A DNA stretch of 64,000 nucleotides from GCA-2687025 sp964473525. Lineage in GTDB: Bacteria; Poribacteria; WGA-4E; GCA-2687025. How positions within the stretch are numbered: the stretch's first letter is position 1; every line of letters starts with the position of its first letter. Location: positions 1 through 64,000 of the forward strand of contig CAYYPK010000011.1 of the NCBI GenBank assembly GCA_964473525.1. The letters are read 5' to 3'. This document shows positions 61,382-64,000 of the stretch, in pieces. The notes under the pieces were generated by a model, which saw only the letters and a list, made by a program, of their open reading frames with translations, was not told where the DNA came from and did no database searches. Position numbers and translations under genes: made by a program.

Positions 61382-61759
61382 TTGGCGATCCTATACAGCG
61401 TCCTCATGGTCTTCTTCATACTGACCTGCCTGCTGATGATCCTGGTGATCCTCCTGCAGCCAGGAAAGAGCGACATCGCGGCGCTTGGTGGCGCCGGCGG
61501 CGGGTTCATGGGTGGAGGCGGCGCGACGTCGTTCCTGTCGAAGGTCACGAGCGGCCTTGCCATCACGTACATGGTGATGGTGATTGTGCTCGGAAAGCTC
61601 GCGGTGGGAGCATTCACGCAGGTCGGTGAGGCTCCAGCCACGGTCGAGGTGTCGACCACGCCTGACGCCGCAGTCGACGGCACGACGGCCGGCGACGGGG
61701 CGAACTCCGACCCCGCCAGCGACTCCGGCTCCGACGCGAGCGATAGCTCCGGCGAGTGA
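61382..61759 (+). CDS. secG: Protein translocase subunit SecG
   Basis: 125 aa starting at TTG 61382 with AAGGGAG about 5 nt upstream. Two membrane helices (about residues 2-24 and 58-78) flank the conserved loop LQPGKSDIAALGGAGGG, diagnostic of SecG in SecYEG. The C-terminal 45 residues are an unusual acidic, Ser/Asp-rich tail (ASDSGSDASDSSGE). The tpiA-secG order is common in many bacteria. The next gene starts at GTG 61756 inside its stop. Confidence 0.95.
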   Translation: MAILYSVLMVFFILTCLLMILVILLQPGKSDIAALGGAGGGFMGGGGATSFLSKVTSGLAITYMVMVIVLGKLAVGAFTQVGEAPATVEVSTTPDAAVDGTTAGDGANSDPASDSGSDASDSSGE

Positions 61760-62217
61760 GCCCTGGGGACGCCGAGTGCGCTGACCCCGGGGATGAACCG
61801 ACCCGGGTATGGCGGATACACCTGGCCGCAAGACACCCTGGCAAAGCCACGCTGGCCGGCCTGGCGTTCGTGTCGCTCGCGGTCGGCGTAGGTCTGCTGT
61901 ACGACGCTCCCCTGTATACTGGCATCGGGCTCGCGCTCCTCTTTGGCAGCACCGCTGCATACTGGACCCCACGCGAATACCGACTGTATCCGGACCGCGT
62001 CGAGACGGTGGTCGTAGGCCGCGCGGTCAGCCGTCCGTGGTCGCAGTTCGTTGCCTGTTTCAGAGATTCCGACGCCGTCTTCCTCAGCCCCACCGGCCTG
62101 TCTACCGGCCTGGCGCGTTTCCGAGGCATGACCGTCTTCCTACCACCCGACGGTGATGACGTAGCTGCCCAGATAGAGCATTATGTGACCGCCGGACGCG
62201 AGGACAGTGGAGCGTGA
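61756..62217 (+). CDS. Small membrane protein with PH-like (DUF304-type) domain, unknown function
   Basis: 153 aa from GTG 61756, overlapping the secG stop (GTGA). Two hydrophobic segments at about residues 32-50 and 52-68 are followed by a soluble beta-rich part (TPREYRLYPDRVETVVVG, WSQFVACFRDSDAVFLS) that resembles bacterial PH-like domains. Function is not known. The coupling to secG and to the small gene 3 bp downstream suggests an operon. Confidence 0.7.
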   Translation: MSPGDAECADPGDEPTRVWRIHLAARHPGKATLAGLAFVSLAVGVGLLYDAPLYTGIGLALLFGSTAAYWTPREYRLYPDRVETVVVGRAVSRPWSQFVACFRDSDAVFLSPTGLSTGLARFRGMTVFLPPDGDDVAAQIEHYVTAGREDSGA

Positions 62218-62220
62218 CCC

Positions 62221-62622
62221 GTGCGCGACATACTGCCGATCTCCGCCGACGACATTGACGACGATGAGGCGGACGCCTTGCTGGACAAGATCGCGGACGG
62301 CATCGTGCGCCGGCGCCTCGCCGTTCCCGCGGTTCTCTTCCTTGAGACGTGCAAGCCGCTGAACTTCGTTGGCAGTCAGGCGATGATGGCGTTCCACCCG
62401 TTCGTGACCGCGTTCGTGAAGGGCGACGAGTTCCGCAAGGTGGCGCTCCTCATGGAGAAGGACGCCAACGTCGAGGAACTGCTGCAACGCATCGAACGCC
62501 GCGAAGGCTCCGCTACGGCGGACGCCGAACGCGCTACGCCCCCGAAGAGCGGGAAGGTGGCTCGGTTGTGGCAACGAGTAACGGGCAGGTCGGGAGAGTC
62601 AGGGGCGAACGCAGATGAGTGA
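62221..62622 (+). CDS. Small conserved-looking protein preceding the GlmL-type gene, unknown function
   Basis: 133 aa from GTG 62221. The N-terminal half is conserved-looking (LAVPAVLFLETCKPLNFVG, SQAMMAFHPFVTAFVKGDE, LLMEKDANVEELLQRIE). From memory, proteins with a PAxxFLExxKPLxFxxSQ motif sit next to glutamate-mutase-L genes in several phyla; I have not checked this. The C-terminus is Lys/Arg-rich and probably disordered. It overlaps the next gene by 8 bp, so the two are translationally coupled. Confidence 0.7.
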   Translation: MRDILPISADDIDDDEADALLDKIADGIVRRRLAVPAVLFLETCKPLNFVGSQAMMAFHPFVTAFVKGDEFRKVALLMEKDANVEELLQRIERREGSATADAERATPPKSGKVARLWQRVTGRSGESGANADE

Positions 62623-64000
62623 CGCGCGGAGTTTCCTGGCGACCGACTGCGGCAGCACGACCACCAAGGCCATCCTCATCGAACACGACGGAGCCGAGTA
62701 CCGACTGAAGGTGCGCGGCGAGTCACCTACCACCGTCGAAGCCCCCGTCGAGGACGTGACCGTTGGCGCGCGGAACGCCATCACCGAAGTCGAAGAGCTG
62801 GCCGGCCGCCCGCTCCTGCGGGACGGCGAGGTCATCAAGCCGACATCCAACGGCGAGGGCGTAGACGCGTACATCTCAACCAGTAGCGCCGGTGGTGGGC
62901 TACAGATGATGGTCGCGGGCGTCGTGCGTAACATGACCGCCGAAAGCGCGGAACGCGCCGCTCTTGGCGCAGGCGCCATAGTCATGGACGTCGTGGCGGC
63001 TAACGACAAGCGGCTCCCGCACGAGAAGATAGAACAGATTCGTCGCCTTCGTCCCGACATGATCCTGCTGTCGGGCGGCATCGACGGCGGTACGACAACG
63101 CACGTCGCGGAACTTGCCGAACTCATTGCGGCCGCGAACCCGACCCCGCGCCTGGGCGTATCTTACGATCTCCCGGTGGTCTACGCGGGGAACGTCGACG
63201 CGCAGGCAGTAGTCCGCGAACGCTTGGACGGGAAGATGTCCCTCGAACTCGTGGACAACCTGCGTCCAACGATGGAACGCGAGAATCTGATGCCGGCGCG
63301 GCTGAAGATCCAGGACCAGTTCCTGGAGCACGTCATGGCGCACGCGCCTGGGTACCGCACGCTCATCGACTGGACGGACGCGCCGATCATGCCGACGCCC
63401 GGCGCGGTCGGCTACATGATGCAGACGATCGCCGAGGAACGGGGCATCGAGATCTTGGGCGTCGACATCGGCGGAGCTACGACGGATGTGTTCTCGGTGT
63501 TCCAGAGCGTGTTCAACCGCACCGTGAGCGCCAACCTGGGCATGAGCTACTCCGTGTCCAATGTCCTCGCGGAGACGGGCATTGAGAACGTCCTCCGCTG
63601 GGCTCCGTTCGACGTGGACGAACGCGACCTGCGCAACCGCATCAAGAACAAGATGATCCGGCCCACGACCATCCCGCAGACGCTCCGCGAACTTATCATC
63701 GAGCAGGCCATTGCCCGCGAGGCGCTCCGTCTGGCGTTGGATCAGCACAAGCGGCTCGCCACGGGCCTCCACGGCGTGCAGCAGCAGCGCACTATCGCCG
63801 ACGCGTTCACGCAGGGCGGAAGCGGGCAGTCGCTCGTGGACATGGCGACGCTGGACCTGGTGGTAGGGAGTGGCGGAGTGCTGTCACACGCGCCGCGTCG
63901 GCAGCAGGCGATGCTGATGATGATTGACGCGTTCGAGCCCGTGGGCTTCACGGAGCTCGCCGTGGACTCCATCTTCATGATGCCGCAACTCGGCGTGCTG
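62615..64000 (+). CDS. glmL: Glutamate mutase L-type (GlmL/MutL) ASKHA ATPase, partial at window end
   Basis: ATG 62615; 462 codons are visible and the gene continues beyond the window. The two ATPase phosphate loops are ATDCGSTTTKAIL (residues 9-21) and LGVDIGGATTDVFSVF (about 285-300), with LLSGGIDGG between them. MutL/GlmL proteins accompany the B12-dependent methylaspartate (glutamate) mutase, where they are thought to act as an activator or chaperone. The catalytic subunits GlmE and GlmS are not in view; they may lie downstream, or this may be one of the stand-alone GlmL homologues known in many genomes. Confidence 0.88.
   Translation, partial: MSDARSFLATDCGSTTTKAILIEHDGAEYRLKVRGESPTTVEAPVEDVTVGARNAITEVEELAGRPLLRDGEVIKPTSNGEGVDAYISTSSAGGGLQMMVAGVVRNMTAESAERAALGAGAIVMDVVAANDKRLPHEKIEQIRRLRPDMILLSGGIDGGTTTHVAELAELIAAANPTPRLGVSYDLPVVYAGNVDAQAVVRERLDGKMSLELVDNLRPTMERENLMPARLKIQDQFLEHVMAHAPGYRTLIDWTDAPIMPTPGAVGYMMQTIAEERGIEILGVDIGGATTDVFSVFQSVFNRTVSANLGMSYSVSNVLAETGIENVLRWAPFDVDERDLRNRIKNKMIRPTTIPQTLRELIIEQAIAREALRLALDQHKRLATGLHGVQQQRTIADAFTQGGSGQSLVDMATLDLVVGSGGVLSHAPRRQQAMLMMIDAFEPVGFTELAVDSIFMMPQLGVL

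Overview
This window is a GC-rich (roughly two-thirds G+C by eye) bacterial chromosome segment. One 10-N gap at 4209-4218 shows that it comes from a scaffolded draft or metagenome assembly. No rRNA, tRNA, CRISPR array or insertion sequence was seen. The gene content suggests an uncultivated, diderm, sugar-degrading lineage near the FCB/Poribacteria/Latescibacteria groups. The signs are four Gfo/Idh/MocA dehydrogenases, two xylose-isomerase-like sugar isomerases, ThuA, DUF993, a sulfatase, a GH32/43-like propeller, a secreted LamG protein, and a C25 peptidase with a type IX-like C-terminal sorting domain next to a PorV/PorQ-like outer membrane protein. This placement is an inference; no marker gene in the window proves it.

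Layout. 1-7717 is mostly leftward: the tail of a GHMP/galactokinase (rightward), a giant membrane-anchored TPR protein split by the assembly gap, an anti-sigma/ECF sigma pair with a recognisable self-promoter, a tiny membrane protein and a secreted LamG protein. 7956-47418 is rightward throughout. It holds an S1/P1-nuclease-like plus P1 (DmpA) peptidase fusion, an orphan PotD-like lipoprotein and a TauE/SafE exporter. Next come two tandem sugar dehydrogenases with a nitroreductase, then the 1979-aa C25 peptidase with its PorV-like neighbour and an OppF-type ATPase. A lipid block follows (fatty acyl-CoA reductase, an AMP-ligase/ACP/PlsC protein, a HAD phosphatase), with an alcohol dehydrogenase, a LarA-like protein, a diacylglycerol-kinase-family enzyme and CstA. 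An XPB-type helicase and Bax1-type nuclease pair, a beta/gamma-crystallin protein and a carbohydrate/aromatic catabolism run (isomerase, sulfatase, amidohydrolase, Rieske, NHL, ROK, glycosidase-like proteins) complete this half. 47426-54356 is leftward: DUF993, isomerase, PTS enzyme I, an unknown protein and an MsbA-like exporter. 54477-64000 is rightward again: an FHA membrane protein, a Gfo/Idh-ThuA-Gfo/Idh operon, then gapA-pgk-tpiA-secG, two small proteins and a GlmL/MutL ATPase that runs off the end.

The most novel signals are these. A near-consensus leftward promoter and an intrinsic terminator bracket about 83 nt between cstA and the XPB helicase, predicting a small RNA with no annotated counterpart. 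The lipid block looks like a split version of the myxobacterial multifunctional ether-lipid enzyme. The nuclease/phospholipase-peptidase fusion is an unusual architecture. Other points worth a second look are the bacterial XPB-Bax1 pair, the ECF autoregulatory promoter, and the grouping of DUF993 with a PTS enzyme I that has no visible HPr.
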